From assembly GCF_001011155.1 (NCBI RefSeq), contig NZ_CP011479.1, positions 2,808,501 to 2,872,500 on the forward strand: 64,000 nucleotides of DNA, read 5' to 3'. Below the pieces are notes generated by a model that was not told the origin of the DNA, searched no databases, and worked only from the letters and a program-made list of their open reading frames with translations. Within the stretch, counting starts at the first letter, position 1. Every line of letters starts with the position of its first letter. This document shows positions 50,345-60,191 of the stretch, piece by piece. Both the position numbers and the translations under genes were made by a program. This DNA is from Hoeflea sp. IMCC20628. GTDB lineage: Bacteria > Pseudomonadota > Alphaproteobacteria > Rhizobiales > Rhizobiaceae.

Positions 50345-51253
50345 GTGAAAGAACCGGAGTTCGACAAGGCTTTCGAGCCGGCCCATGGTGATGCCGTGGC
50401 TGTTGCCGAGAATGTGCTGCGGGTGACCGCACCCAATGCCGGTCCGATGACCTTCCATGGCACCAACAGCTATATAATTGGCCGCGACACACTGGCGGTG
50501 ATCGACCCGGGGCCGGAAGATGAAAGCCATTGGCGGACCCTGGTCACTGCCATTGCCGGCCGTCCGGTCAGCCACATCTTCGTGACCCACACCCACAAGG
50601 ACCATTCACCACTGGCCGCGCGGCTCAAAGCTGACACGGGTGCTACGATTGTCGCCGAGGGGCCGCACCGCGCCGCGCGCCCGCTTTTCACCGGCGAGGT
50701 CAATCCGCTCAAGGAAAGCTCGGACATGGATTTTGTCACGGATGTCGCCTCTCTGCATGGCGACGTGATCAGTGGCGACGGCTGGGCCATGGAAACCTTG
50801 CACACGCCGGGCCATACGGCCAATCACGCAGCCTTCGCGCTGATGGGCACCGGCCTCGTTTTTTCCGGCGATCATGTCATGGCGTGGGCGACATCGATCA
50901 TTGCTCCACCCGATGGCGCGATGAGTGATTTCATGGCTTCGCTCGACATGCTGGCCGCACGCGACGACCGCGGCTACCTGCCTGGTCACGGCGGACCGGT
51001 AAAGGAGCCACGGCAATTTGTCCGGGCGCTGAAAACGCACCGGCGGATGCGCGAACGCGCCGTTCTCGGTCGAATTGAAAAGGGCGACCGGCTGATCAGC
51101 GAGATGGTCAAGGTGATCTACCGCAGCACCGATCCGCGGCTGCATGGAGCGGCGGCATTGTCAGTGCTGGCGCATCTGGAGGATCTGGTCAGCCGCGGCG
51201 AGGTCGTCACCGACGGACCGCCGGCGATCAACGGCGAATACCGGGCGGCTTAG
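50345..51253 (+). CDS. MBL-fold metallo-hydrolase (LACTB2-like)
   Basis: A 302-residue metallo-beta-lactamase fold protein. The zinc motif is THTHKDHSPLA, a further His lies in LHTPGHTANH, Asp is in SGDHVMAW and His in LPGHGGPV. A C-terminal winged-helix (RRMRERAVLGRIEKGDRLISEMVKVIY...GAAALSVLAHLEDLVSRGEV) places it with the LACTB2/BLACT_WH group, possible RNase or thioester hydrolase. The GTG at 50345 has a GGAG site; a TTG lies 21 nt upstream. It is divergent from bioY. Confidence 0.88.
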   Translation: MKEPEFDKAFEPAHGDAVAVAENVLRVTAPNAGPMTFHGTNSYIIGRDTLAVIDPGPEDESHWRTLVTAIAGRPVSHIFVTHTHKDHSPLAARLKADTGATIVAEGPHRAARPLFTGEVNPLKESSDMDFVTDVASLHGDVISGDGWAMETLHTPGHTANHAAFALMGTGLVFSGDHVMAWATSIIAPPDGAMSDFMASLDMLAARDDRGYLPGHGGPVKEPRQFVRALKTHRRMRERAVLGRIEKGDRLISEMVKVIYRSTDPRLHGAAALSVLAHLEDLVSRGEVVTDGPPAINGEYRAA

Positions 51254-51285
51254 GAGTTGTAGGGTGAACCCTGTAGCGTCAGTAT

Positions 51286-52197
51286 CTAGCCGCCGGCAAT
51301 GCCGAGCAACCGGATATCGAGGTCGCGCAGAAAGTCCTTCAGCAATTCGGCGTTCAGACCAAGATCATGGTCTCCGTCCCGTGTTGCGGCGCGCATGTCG
51401 ACAAAGGTGGTTTCCTCCTCTTCGACCAGCTGGATCAGCACATCTTGCGGAATGCCGAGGATCAGGGTTTTGGTTGCGTATTGCACGAGGGCGAATGTGG
51501 GTTGGGCTGCAAGCGGCTGGTTCTCGATGTCCGGGCGCGGCAGGGGGATGGGGGCCCGCGCAGGGTCAACCTCGCCACTGGATGTGACCTCGCTCTCGCC
51601 TGCTTGCTCAGTCGTCCGCTCGAGACCATCGACCAGCGCTTCAACTCCGACATTGGCAACCTGCGTCCACTTGTTTTCCTCCACCACCGCGCGCACCGCC
51701 AGAAGCACACGGTCGATGGCGCCCTCATAGCGTCGCCCGGTGACCTGCGGATAAGCCATGATTTGCAAGTCTCGTGCAGCCGGATCACCGCCATCCGACC
51801 GCCGCATCCAGGACGCGGTGATGACTGGTGGCTCAAGCCATTCCGGCGCGTCGACAATATCTGTCGACACATCATGGATCGTGGGAAGAAGAACATAGCG
51901 GCTGGCCGCAATGCCGACGGGGATCAGCACCAGCAGCGCCATCACCAGGCCACTGAAAGACGCATGGCCGCCTTTGGCGCCGACATGCCAGAGCATGAAA
52001 AAGCCTATCATCGACAGTCCCAGCACAAAGATCGCCAGAACCGACGCCAGCAAAATGGCAGCAACCGCATTGGGCAGCACCAGTATGCCCGCCCGGTGCA
52101 GTGCCAAAGCCATCAATGCCAGCAGCAGGGCGAATCGGCCAAGCCTGCGCGACCAACTGGCGGCGATGGATTGCGGTCGGTGAGGTCGGAAGGGCAT
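51286..52197 (-). CDS. DUF1499 membrane protein
   Basis: A 303-residue protein with three N-terminal hydrophobic helices (about 22-45, 48-72 and 80-100) and a DUF1499 domain (EPPVITASWMRRSDGG...YPQVTGRRYEGAIDRVLLAVRAVVEENKW). The function of DUF1499 is unknown. A Pro-rich linker interrupts the domain near 205-230, which is longer than in the minimal family. Start ATG 52197 was preferred, but a start 16 codons upstream is possible. It is convergent to the MBL hydrolase. Confidence 0.75.
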   Translation of the reverse strand: MPFRPHRPQSIAASWSRRLGRFALLLALMALALHRAGILVLPNAVAAILLASVLAIFVLGLSMIGFFMLWHVGAKGGHASFSGLVMALLVLIPVGIAASRYVLLPTIHDVSTDIVDAPEWLEPPVITASWMRRSDGGDPAARDLQIMAYPQVTGRRYEGAIDRVLLAVRAVVEENKWTQVANVGVEALVDGLERTTEQAGESEVTSSGEVDPARAPIPLPRPDIENQPLAAQPTFALVQYATKTLILGIPQDVLIQLVEEEETTFVDMRAATRDGDHDLGLNAELLKDFLRDLDIRLLGIAGG

Positions 52198-52378
52198 GGT
52201 GACGACCGGGTCTGCGGGACAAGAGGCGCGCGGGACTGCACGCATGGATGAGGTGGAATTCCTTAGCCGCTCAGGGCAGTCGCGGCAAGCGCCTCACTTC
52301 AGCCATGCTTGAAAGCAATCCTCGTTTCCGGGGGTAGATCAACCCGGACAAGGTCCACGGTTTTCAAGGAGATCCGCC

Positions 52379-52810
52379 ATGGCGACTGACGCCACATCAA
52401 CGCCCATGCATGGCCAAGTGCAGCCTGCCTCAACATCCGTGGGCGTGACGCAGCCAACATCTCTGCGCCGCCCAAGCGAAGCCACCCGCTCCCCGATGGC
52501 GCTGGATCTGGTTGAACTTGATCTGGCGCTGGACCTCAATGACGTCGGCGGAAACGGATTTTGCGAAGCCGTTCGCGAAGCCGCCAAGCGCGTAAACGGC
52601 GAATTCCTGTTTGATCTGCCTGCATCCGGGCTACTGGACGATGCGCAGCGAATTGCCGTTGTCTGCCTGTCGCGCGAAAATGGCGGACGGTTTGGCCTCG
52701 TGTTGCTGAGCAATGATGGCGACCAAGCCTGGGCAGTGGAACCTGATGATACAACTGCTGACCTGCTGCGGTTCGCCAAAGCCTTTGTCGCTGTGCTGGA
52801 AAAGCTCTGA
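52379..52810 (+). CDS. Hypothetical protein
   Basis: A 143-residue protein with an AAGGAGA ribosome site. The first 40 residues are low-complexity (Thr/Pro/Ser-rich). The rest is a mixed alpha/beta domain (RIAVVCLSRENGGRFGLVLLSNDG) that I do not recognise. No signal or membrane segment is visible. It stands alone between two divergent or separately promoted units. Confidence 0.6.
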   Translation: MATDATSTPMHGQVQPASTSVGVTQPTSLRRPSEATRSPMALDLVELDLALDLNDVGGNGFCEAVREAAKRVNGEFLFDLPASGLLDDAQRIAVVCLSRENGGRFGLVLLSNDGDQAWAVEPDDTTADLLRFAKAFVAVLEKL

Positions 52811-52996
52811 CATTCTTGGATCCAGCCATGATCTGATTGCACACTGACAGCCATCGCAAAAGCCGGAACGTGGTGCATCCGGACGGATCGGGGTGAGTGA
52901 ATTCAACTCGATTTTTATGTGCTGAACTCGCAAAATCGCTGCACATTGTTACACACGATGCTTTAGTCTCCGCACTTCAAGCGCGGGGATAGCCAA

Positions 52997-54238
52997 GTGG
53001 AATTGACGCAGACAGATCGTGACATCATGGAGGGCCGGCAGGGGCGAGCGGCTGCAGATGCATTCGGCCTTGTGGTGCGATTCGCCCAGGCTGTCGGCGC
53101 CAGGCGTCTGCTGCCTTGCGCCAGCGCCCATGTCGATGGATGCCTGTATCATGGGCAGGCCAGTCTCGACTTCGTCGAGCGTTTCGTGGCTCTGGAGGGC
53201 CGCGTCAAGGTTCCCACCACCCTCAATGTCGGCTCGGTCGATCTCATCCACCCGGATTTATTCATCGGCGACCCTGCGATTGGTGCTGCCGGAAAGCGGT
53301 TGATGGAAGCTCATGTTGAACTTGGCTGCACGCCAAGCTTCACCTGTGCGCCCTACCAGACCTTGCTCAGGCCGAAATTCGGCGATCAGCTGGCCTGGGC
53401 CGAATCCAACGCCATCGTATTTGCCAATTCTGTCATCGGTGCGCGCACCAACCGATATGGCGACTTCATCGATCTGGCCTGCGCGTTGACCGGCCGGGTT
53501 CCTGATTACGGCCTGCATCGGCCCAGAAACCGGCTCGCGCGCGTGATCGTCGAGATCAGCGGATTTGCCGATGCCGGCCCGGACCAAGCAGGCGGCATTG
53601 CAGTGGCGGCCGGACTGATTGTCGGCAAGCAATGCGGCGACACGATTGCCGCTATCACCGGACTGCCGGCCTGCACGAGCGAGGACGATCTCAAGGCACT
53701 TGGTGCGGCCGCTGCATCATCGGGCAGTGTGGCGATGTTTCATGCCGTCGGCCTGACGCCGGAAGCGCCGGATCTTCAGACTGCGACGGGCGGGGAAGAC
53801 ATTCCTGTCGTGGCGCGGCTCGGGCCGGCGGACATTTCGGACATTCTGGCCAAGCTCTGCACCGTGCCCGACGGCACGGCCCTCACGGCAGTGGCGCTTG
53901 GAACACCGCATTTTTCACTGACCGAGTTTGACAGGCTGATTCCGATGCTCGATCTGGCGCCGTTTTCCGTGCCTATCTACATCAACACCGGACGTCATGA
54001 ATGGCAGCAGCTGAGCGAAGATGGCCGTGCCGCGCGGCTGGAACGGGCCGGTGTCACCGTGGTTGTCGACACTTGCACCTATGTCACGTCGATCATCCGG
54101 GATCTGTCGGGGGCAGTGATGACCAATTCCGGAAAATGGGCCTATTACGCACCCGGAAACCTCGGGATTGATGTCGCCTTCGGCACCCTTGCCGACACGC
54201 TTTTGTCGGCCAAGGCCGGACGGGTGGTGCGGTCATGA
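52997..54238 (+). CDS. Aconitase X catalytic subunit (DUF521), putative cis-3-hydroxy-L-proline dehydratase
   Basis: A 413-residue AcnX large subunit. It shows [10 protein letters not shown] near 45, [11 protein letters not shown] (Cys pair likely contacting the iron-sulfur cluster), [22 protein letters not shown] (about 135-155), and [14 protein letters not shown] (about 372-385). Separate large and small subunits as here (type II) include the characterised cis-3-hydroxyproline dehydratase of Agrobacterium. The start is a GTG. The small subunit gene follows with an ATGA overlap. No proline racemase or permease is adjacent, so the substrate remains an inference. Confidence 0.85.
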   Translation: MELTQTDRDIMEGRQGRAAADAFGLVVRFAQAVGARRLLPCASAHVDGCLYHGQASLDFVERFVALEGRVKVPTTLNVGSVDLIHPDLFIGDPAIGAAGKRLMEAHVELGCTPSFTCAPYQTLLRPKFGDQLAWAESNAIVFANSVIGARTNRYGDFIDLACALTGRVPDYGLHRPRNRLARVIVEISGFADAGPDQAGGIAVAAGLIVGKQCGDTIAAITGLPACTSEDDLKALGAAAASSGSVAMFHAVGLTPEAPDLQTATGGEDIPVVARLGPADISDILAKLCTVPDGTALTAVALGTPHFSLTEFDRLIPMLDLAPFSVPIYINTGRHEWQQLSEDGRAARLERAGVTVVVDTCTYVTSIIRDLSGAVMTNSGKWAYYAPGNLGIDVAFGTLADTLLSAKAGRVVRS

Positions 54239-54654
54239 GTGCGCGCGCTCTGGTGCACGGCACTGCCGAAGGCCCGGTTTTTCGGCTTGATGATCCCTTG
54301 AGCTTCTGGGGCGGGTTTGACAGCGCCAGCGGCACGGTGATCGACCGGTTTCACCCGCAGAACGGGGCCTGTCTGTCAGGCGCGATCCTGTTGATGGAGC
54401 GCGGCCGCGGCTCGTCCTCCGGCGCATCGGTGCTGGCCGAGGCGATCCGGCTCGGCACTGCGCCCGCGGCGATCATCCTGCTTGAAAATGACGCCATCAT
54501 CGCCACCGGCGCGCTTGTGGCGCAGATGCTCTACGGGATCGATTGTCCGGTGGTGGCCATTGGCGAGTGTGCTGAGTGGCAAAATCTGTCATCCCTGCCC
54601 CGGCTCGTGGTTGAAGCAGGGACGGAGACCGTAAGGATCACTCCGCAGCAATGA
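54235..54654 (+). CDS. Aconitase X swivel subunit (DUF126)
   Basis: A 139-residue AcnX small (swivelling) domain with [29 protein letters not shown] and [21 protein letters not shown], where the GRGSSS loop supplies active-site contacts. The start overlaps the catalytic subunit stop by 4 nt, so both are translated together. Its 3' end overlaps the convergent YeeE/YedE gene by 17 nt. Confidence 0.88.
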   Translation: MSARALVHGTAEGPVFRLDDPLSFWGGFDSASGTVIDRFHPQNGACLSGAILLMERGRGSSSGASVLAEAIRLGTAPAAIILLENDAIIATGALVAQMLYGIDCPVVAIGECAEWQNLSSLPRLVVEAGTETVRITPQQ

Positions 54655-55726
54655 TTGCGGACGGGCTGGCAGACTCGCGCGCCACGGAGCGCAAGACAAG
54701 CTGGGTCAGCGCCGCGCCGCCAATCATCGAGGCCAGGCCGAGCAGCGAAGACACCGCCAGCACCGAACCGCCTGTGAGACCAGCGCCGATGGTGCAGCCG
54801 ACGGCCAGAATGCCGCCAAAGCCCATCAGCACCGATCCTGCTGCGTAGCGCCAGATTGACGGCACACCCGGCTCGGAGAAGGTCGAGATGCGGAACTCAC
54901 CCGAAAGCAGTGCGGCGACAAATGCACCGATGACAGCACCCAGGAGAACGCCCTGATCGAGCCCGGCAAATCCGCTTTCAAGCGCCAGTTCGCCGGTGGT
55001 GGCAAGCGGACGGATGAAGGACAGGCTTTCGGCCTGGATCGGCTCGAACACCTGGGTTGACAGCTGCCAGGTGAAATACCAGCCGGTAGCAACTGTGAGG
55101 CCGATCATGACACCGCCGAAAAGCCGCCAGAGCGACAGCTTCGCCTTGATCGCGAACCCGAGGGCAACGATGGCCAGGACTGCGCCAAGGGCAATGCCTG
55201 TCCAACGATCAAGACCTGTGAGTGCGAGCAAATCATTGTCGCCGATTGCAGCTGTACTCCAGACGCTGCCAATGCTGTCGCGCAGGGGCACCAGAACACC
55301 GCTATAGGTGGCGAGTGCGGTTACCGCGATGATGGCGATCGAAAAGACGCCGCGCAGATTACCCGAAGCGCCAAGCACCAGAAGCCGCGACACGCAGCCA
55401 CGCGCCAGCACCATGCCGATACCGAACACTAGGCCGCCGATGATGGCGCCTGACAGGCTCTGTGCCGTGGAGAAAAACCGGGTTTCCTCGACATTGATCA
55501 GGTCCGACCCGAGCAGAAGCTGCACCGCCAGAATGACGGCTGCAAATCCTGCGGCCCAGGTTGCCAGCGGTTTGAGGTCGCTCTCGCCCATGGCAGCAAG
55601 AACCGCCGAACGAGTGCAATAGCGGCTGCGCTGGGCAAACACGCCAAATGCAAGGCCAAGAACGAGGCCGCCAACAAGTGCTGTTTGTGGCTCGCCGATA
55701 AGATCGATCAGAGGTACGAGATCCAT
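54638..55726 (-). CDS. YeeE/YedE family sulfur-compound transporter
   Basis: A 362-residue polytopic protein with about ten helices and two inverted halves. Family cysteines lie in SRYCTRSA, LARGCVSRLL and AVGCTIGAGLTGG, the sites used to pass thiosulfate or related sulfur ions in TsuA. No tsuB/tusA-type gene is adjacent. ATG 55726 was chosen since a GGAG lies upstream; ATG 55741 is in frame too. The stop lies inside the end of the AcnX small subunit gene. Confidence 0.88.
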   Translation of the reverse strand: MDLVPLIDLIGEPQTALVGGLVLGLAFGVFAQRSRYCTRSAVLAAMGESDLKPLATWAAGFAAVILAVQLLLGSDLINVEETRFFSTAQSLSGAIIGGLVFGIGMVLARGCVSRLLVLGASGNLRGVFSIAIIAVTALATYSGVLVPLRDSIGSVWSTAAIGDNDLLALTGLDRWTGIALGAVLAIVALGFAIKAKLSLWRLFGGVMIGLTVATGWYFTWQLSTQVFEPIQAESLSFIRPLATTGELALESGFAGLDQGVLLGAVIGAFVAALLSGEFRISTFSEPGVPSIWRYAAGSVLMGFGGILAVGCTIGAGLTGGSVLAVSSLLGLASMIGGAALTQLVLRSVARESASPSAIIAAE

Positions 55727-55903
55727 CGCATTAGTCTCCATGAATTGTATCGGCAAAATACAATCTATGGCGAGTGATGAGATGGGCGGCATTTGCCGCG
55801 CGTCGAAGAGAAGTGGTTTTTTCTTCTCAAGGCCTCCGGATTATTGGAACAGCATTCCTCTTCGCAGATTCATTGGCATTTTAACGCCGATGCGATGTCG
55901 AGT

Positions 55904-58576
55904 TTATGCGCTGCGTGTTTTCTCGATTGCCGCCTGCGCTGCCGCCAACCGGGCAATGGGCACCCGGAACGGCGAACAGCTGACATAATCCAGACCGAGC
56001 GAATCACAGAATTTCACCGATGCCGGATCACCACCATGCTCGCCACAGATCCCGAGCTTGATGTCAGGACGCGTCGCCCTGCCCTTGTCCGTCGCGATAC
56101 GAACCAGTTCGCCGACACCGTCGATATCAAGCGTGACGAAGGGGTCCTGCTCGATGATGCCCTTTTGCTGGTAGGTCAAAAGGAACGATGAGGCATCATC
56201 ACGGGATATGCCGAAGGTGGTCTGGGTCAAATCGTTGGTGCCGAAGGAGAAGAACTCGGCAACCTCGGCAATTGCATGGGCACGAATGGCGGCGCGCGGC
56301 AGTTCGATCATGGTGCCGACAAGATAGGTGATGTCGACGCCGGCCTCGCCTATCACTTCGCGCGCCACGGCATCGATCCGCGCCTTGACGAAGTCAAGCT
56401 CCTCGCGAAGGCCGACCAGCGGGACCATGATTTCCGGCACAACCGGTGCGCCAGTGGATTTGGCAGCTTCAACGGCGGCTTCAAAGATGGCGCGGGCCTG
56501 CATTTCGGCGATTTCCGGATAGGAAATGGCCAAGCGGCACCCACGATGGCCGAGCATCGGATTGAACTCGTGCAGTTCGTCGACGCGCTGGCTGAGCTTT
56601 TCGACCGAAACCCCGATAACGCTCGCCACTTCGGCGATCTCTTCATCGGTTTTGGGCAGAAACTCGTGCAACGGCGGATCGAGCAAACGGATGGTGACCG
56701 GCAGGCCCTTCATGATCTCGAACAACTCGATGAAGTCGGAGCGCTGCATTGGCAACAGTTTTGCCAGTGCGGTTCGGCGACCGCCTTCGGAGCCGGCGAG
56801 AATCATCTCGCGCATGGCGGTGATCCGGTCGCCCTCAAAGAACATGTGCTCGGTGCGGCACAGGCCAATGCCTTCGGCGCCGAAGGAGCGCGCGGCACGG
56901 GCATCGGCCGGTGTTTCGGCATTGGTGCGGACTTTCATCCGCCGAGTAGCGTCGGCCCATTCCATGATCAGTCCGAAATCGCCCGAGAGTTCAGGCTGCA
57001 GCATTGCCACCGCGCCCCTGAGTACCTGGCCGGACGAGCCATCAAGCGTGATGACATCGCCTGCCCTGAGCGTTGTTCCGAGCGCTGTCAGCGTGCCGTT
57101 TCGCACATCGATCCGTATGCCGCCGGCACCGGATACGCACGGCGTCCCCATGCCACGGGCGACCACAGCCGCATGGCTGGTCATGCCGCCGCGCGAGGTG
57201 AGAATGCCTTCGGCGGCGTGCATGCCGTGAATGTCTTCTGGACTGGTTTCGACCCGCACCAGAATGACCTTGCGGCCGGTCTTGGCGGCTTCAACAGCCT
57301 CGTCGGAGGTGAAGACGATCTCACCGGTCGCAGCCCCGGGGGAGGCCGGCAGTCCGGAGCCGATGATGTTGCGGCTGGCATGCGGATCAATGGTCGGATG
57401 CAAAAGCTGATCGAGCGAGGCCGGGTCGATGCGCAGCACCGCTTGCTCGCGCGTAATCAGCCCCTCACCCGCCATATCGACGGCGATTTTCAAAGCCGCT
57501 TTGGCTGTCCGTTTGCCGGATCTGGTCTGAAGCATCCACAGCTTGCCGGATTGAATGGTGAATTCAAGGTCCTGCATGTCGTGGTAATGGCGTTCGAGCC
57601 GATCGCAGATGGCAAGGAATTCGGTGAAGGCTTCCGGCATCAGCTTTTCAAGCGAAGGCCGGTCGGAGCCGGCTTCGATCCGCGCGGCTTCGGTGATCGA
57701 TTGCGGTGTGCGAATACCGGCGACAACATCTTCGCCCTGGGCGTTGACGAGGAATTCTCCATAGAGCTCGTTGGCGCCGGTTGACGGATTGCGGGTGAAC
57801 GCCACGCCTGTGGCGGACTGATCGCCGAGATTGCCGAACACCATGGCCTGGACGTTAACTGCCGTACCCCAGGAGGCGGGGATGTCGTGCAATTGACGGT
57901 AGGTGATGGCGCGGGCGTTCATCCAGCTGGAAAAGACGGCGCCGATGGCGCCCCAAAGCTGCTGATGTGGATCCTGCGGGAACGGCACACCAAGTTCTTC
58001 CTCAATGATCGCCATGTAGCGGGCGATGATCTCGCGCCATTCGGCGGCGGACACATCGGTATCGAGTTCATGACCGAGGCGGGCCTTCTCGTCTTCGAGA
58101 ATATCCTCAAAGACCTCGTGATCGAGCCCCATCACCACGTCGCCATACATCTGAATAAAGCGGCGGTAACTGTCGAAGGCGAAGCGCTCGTCGCCTGAAT
58201 CGCGCGCAACAGCCAAGACGGTTTCGTCGTTGAGGCCGAGATTGAGTACGGTGTCCATCATGCCCGGCATTGAGGCGCGGGCGCCGGAGCGGACGGACAG
58301 CAACAGCGGCTTGTCCGGATCGCCAAAGGCACGCCCGGCTATTGTGCCAACGCCGACAAGCGCATCGCTGACCGCAGCTTCGAGACCATCAGGCATTTTG
58401 CGGCCATTGTCGTAATACCAGACGCAGGCATCGGTGGTGATTGTCAGACCCGGGGGCACCGGCAGGCCGAGATTGCACATTTCAGCAAGGTTTGCGCCCT
58501 TGCCGCCCAAGAGGTTCCGGTCCGCAGCCGAGCCTTCCGCTTGCCCGTCTCCGAAAGTGTAGACCCATTTCGTCAT
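55904..58576 (-). CDS. ppdK: Pyruvate, phosphate dikinase
   Basis: An 890-residue PPDK that interconverts pyruvate, ATP and Pi with PEP, AMP and PPi. The N-terminal nucleotide domain begins NLLGGKGANLAEMCNLGLPVPPG. The phosphohistidine domain has GGMTSHAAVVARGMGTPCV (catalytic His). The C-terminal PEP domain has EGIGLCRTEHMFF, GHRGCRLAISYPEI, EIMVPLVG and SFGTNDLTQTTFG, ending with LGICGEHGGDPASVKF. ATG 58576 has a GGAG site; a GTG 24 nt upstream is an alternative. The neighbourhood with RES-Xre and smc is typical of rhizobia. Confidence 0.95.
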   Translation of the reverse strand: MTKWVYTFGDGQAEGSAADRNLLGGKGANLAEMCNLGLPVPPGLTITTDACVWYYDNGRKMPDGLEAAVSDALVGVGTIAGRAFGDPDKPLLLSVRSGARASMPGMMDTVLNLGLNDETVLAVARDSGDERFAFDSYRRFIQMYGDVVMGLDHEVFEDILEDEKARLGHELDTDVSAAEWREIIARYMAIIEEELGVPFPQDPHQQLWGAIGAVFSSWMNARAITYRQLHDIPASWGTAVNVQAMVFGNLGDQSATGVAFTRNPSTGANELYGEFLVNAQGEDVVAGIRTPQSITEAARIEAGSDRPSLEKLMPEAFTEFLAICDRLERHYHDMQDLEFTIQSGKLWMLQTRSGKRTAKAALKIAVDMAGEGLITREQAVLRIDPASLDQLLHPTIDPHASRNIIGSGLPASPGAATGEIVFTSDEAVEAAKTGRKVILVRVETSPEDIHGMHAAEGILTSRGGMTSHAAVVARGMGTPCVSGAGGIRIDVRNGTLTALGTTLRAGDVITLDGSSGQVLRGAVAMLQPELSGDFGLIMEWADATRRMKVRTNAETPADARAARSFGAEGIGLCRTEHMFFEGDRITAMREMILAGSEGGRRTALAKLLPMQRSDFIELFEIMKGLPVTIRLLDPPLHEFLPKTDEEIAEVASVIGVSVEKLSQRVDELHEFNPMLGHRGCRLAISYPEIAEMQARAIFEAAVEAAKSTGAPVVPEIMVPLVGLREELDFVKARIDAVAREVIGEAGVDITYLVGTMIELPRAAIRAHAIAEVAEFFSFGTNDLTQTTFGISRDDASSFLLTYQQKGIIEQDPFVTLDIDGVGELVRIATDKGRATRPDIKLGICGEHGGDPASVKFCDSLGLDYVSCSPFRVPIARLAAAQAAIEKTRSA

Positions 58577-59034
58577 GCCGTTAGTCTCCGCGTCGCTCAC
58601 CGGAAAGAATGAACCTGACCGGCCATGCGCATGGCTTATGCGGTGCGTGGTTGAAAGGTCAACCCCGCCCTTGGCTGCACATGCGCCTATATCGATTGAA
58701 AGCCGCCTGACAACCTTTCGGACATCTGCACGGTTTCGTTCCGTGAGGCGCTATCCACCAATCTTGAAGAATCGCTTAGTGGGATCAGGCCCCGGGTTTA
58801 TGCGTCGGCTTGCAGGCTGCGTGGAATGATCCCATGCCGTCGGCGGGCCGCAGCTGTCACGGTGCATCACCAAAAGCAACGCAAAGTGATTGTTACGGTG
58901 GCATAATCCGCAGCAATCGAGCGATAGCATATGGACCCGGATGGCGCGGCGCTTTAACACGATTGTGAAATCCGGTCGTTGTTGGGCTCGCGGCGGAGAA
59001 TATCATCAGCTTTGAGCCCCGGGACACCACCACG
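58577..59034. other. 458-bp divergent intergenic region (ppdK / DegT aminotransferase)
   Basis: No gene is supported here. The region is G+C-rich and holds an imperfect long-range repeat GGGATCA (near 58780) / TGATCCC (near 58830) and an AT-richer patch near 58870-58930. The promoters of ppdK and the aminotransferase should lie within it, but I could not fix them. Confidence 0.4.
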
Positions 59035-60177
59035 ATGCCAACTGACAGCCGCGATCCAGTCCGTTTTGTCGATCTTGCTGCGCAGCAGGCGCTGATCCGC
59101 GATCGGGTCGACGCTGCAATTGCGCGGGTGCTTGACCACGGCCAATACATCATGGGCCCAGAGGTTGGTGAACTTGAGGCGCAGTTGTCGGCCCATTGCG
59201 GGGCAACGTATAGCGTTGCCTGTTCGTCAGGAACGGATGCACTGGCCATGGTTCTGATGGCCAAGAATCTCCGGCCCGGCCAAGCCGTCTTCTGCCCCGC
59301 CTTCACCTTCGTCGCCACGGCGGAAGTGGTGGCCTGGCTCGGCGCGCATATCTGGTTTGTTGATGTGGATGCCGACACCTTCAACATGGACCCGGCTTCG
59401 CTCGAAACCGCGATTGCCAACGCCCGGGAAGCAGGACACGAACCGGTCGGCGTCATTCCGGTGGATCTTTTCGGCATTCCGGCTGACTACGACGCGGTCT
59501 CAAAGATTGCCGCGCGCGAAAGCCTCTGGGTGCTGGGCGACGGCGCACAGGCCTATGGCGCACGCTACCACAACCGCCGGGTCGGCACGCTGGCGATGGC
59601 GACAGCCACCAGCTTCTTTCCGGCCAAGCCGCTGGGCGCCTATGGCGATGGCGGCGCGATCTTCACCGATGATGCCGAGCTGGCCGACACGCTTCGCTCG
59701 ATCCTGTTTCACGGCAAGGGCACCAGCCAGTATGACAATGTCCGCATTGGCATGACCGGCCGGATCGACACCATGCAGGCGGCGATCCTGATCGAGAAAC
59801 TCAGAATTTTCGATGATGAAATCGAAGCCCGCAACCGCATCGCGGCGCGCTATTCCGCACAGCTCGAAAGCCATGTCGCCACGCCGGTAGTGCCCAAGGG
59901 GCTGCAGTCGGTGTGGGCGCAATACACGGTCAAGCTACCCGAAGGCGCCGAACGCGCGGCCATCCAGACCAAGCTCAAGGAGCAGGGTGTGCCCAGTGCG
60001 GTCTATTATGCCAAGCCGCTGCATCTGCAGGATGCCTACAGCCATCACGGCATCGCCGGCGGCGCATTGCCGGTCACCGATATGCTGTCAGGTTGCGTGC
60101 TCAGCCTGCCGATGCACCCCTATCTCGATGAAGAAACCCAGGACCGGGTGACGAATGCGCTGATTTCGGCGCTGTAA
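59035..60177 (+). CDS. DegT/DnrJ/EryC1/StrS family aminotransferase
   Basis: A 380-residue PLP enzyme of the sugar aminotransferase family. It shows FVDLAAQQALIRDRVDAAIARVL at the start, QYIMGPEVGELE, a CSSGTDALAMVL cofactor loop, GDGAQAYGARY, and the PLP lysine in TSFFPAKPLGAYGDGGAIFT. The C-terminal LHLQDAYSH...LPVTDMLSGCVLSLPMHPYL is typical. It transfers an amino group to a keto-sugar nucleotide for surface polysaccharides, but no glycosyltransferase genes are near. No clear Shine-Dalgarno precedes its ATG. Confidence 0.9.
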   Translation: MPTDSRDPVRFVDLAAQQALIRDRVDAAIARVLDHGQYIMGPEVGELEAQLSAHCGATYSVACSSGTDALAMVLMAKNLRPGQAVFCPAFTFVATAEVVAWLGAHIWFVDVDADTFNMDPASLETAIANAREAGHEPVGVIPVDLFGIPADYDAVSKIAARESLWVLGDGAQAYGARYHNRRVGTLAMATATSFFPAKPLGAYGDGGAIFTDDAELADTLRSILFHGKGTSQYDNVRIGMTGRIDTMQAAILIEKLRIFDDEIEARNRIAARYSAQLESHVATPVVPKGLQSVWAQYTVKLPEGAERAAIQTKLKEQGVPSAVYYAKPLHLQDAYSHHGIAGGALPVTDMLSGCVLSLPMHPYLDEETQDRVTNALISAL

Positions 60178-60191
60178 GCCTGAGCTAACAC

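Noticed and set aside
50174-50605. N-terminal extension of the bioY frame
   Set aside because: It is antisense to the MBL hydrolase start and unlike any BioY sequence; ATG 50173 fits the family.
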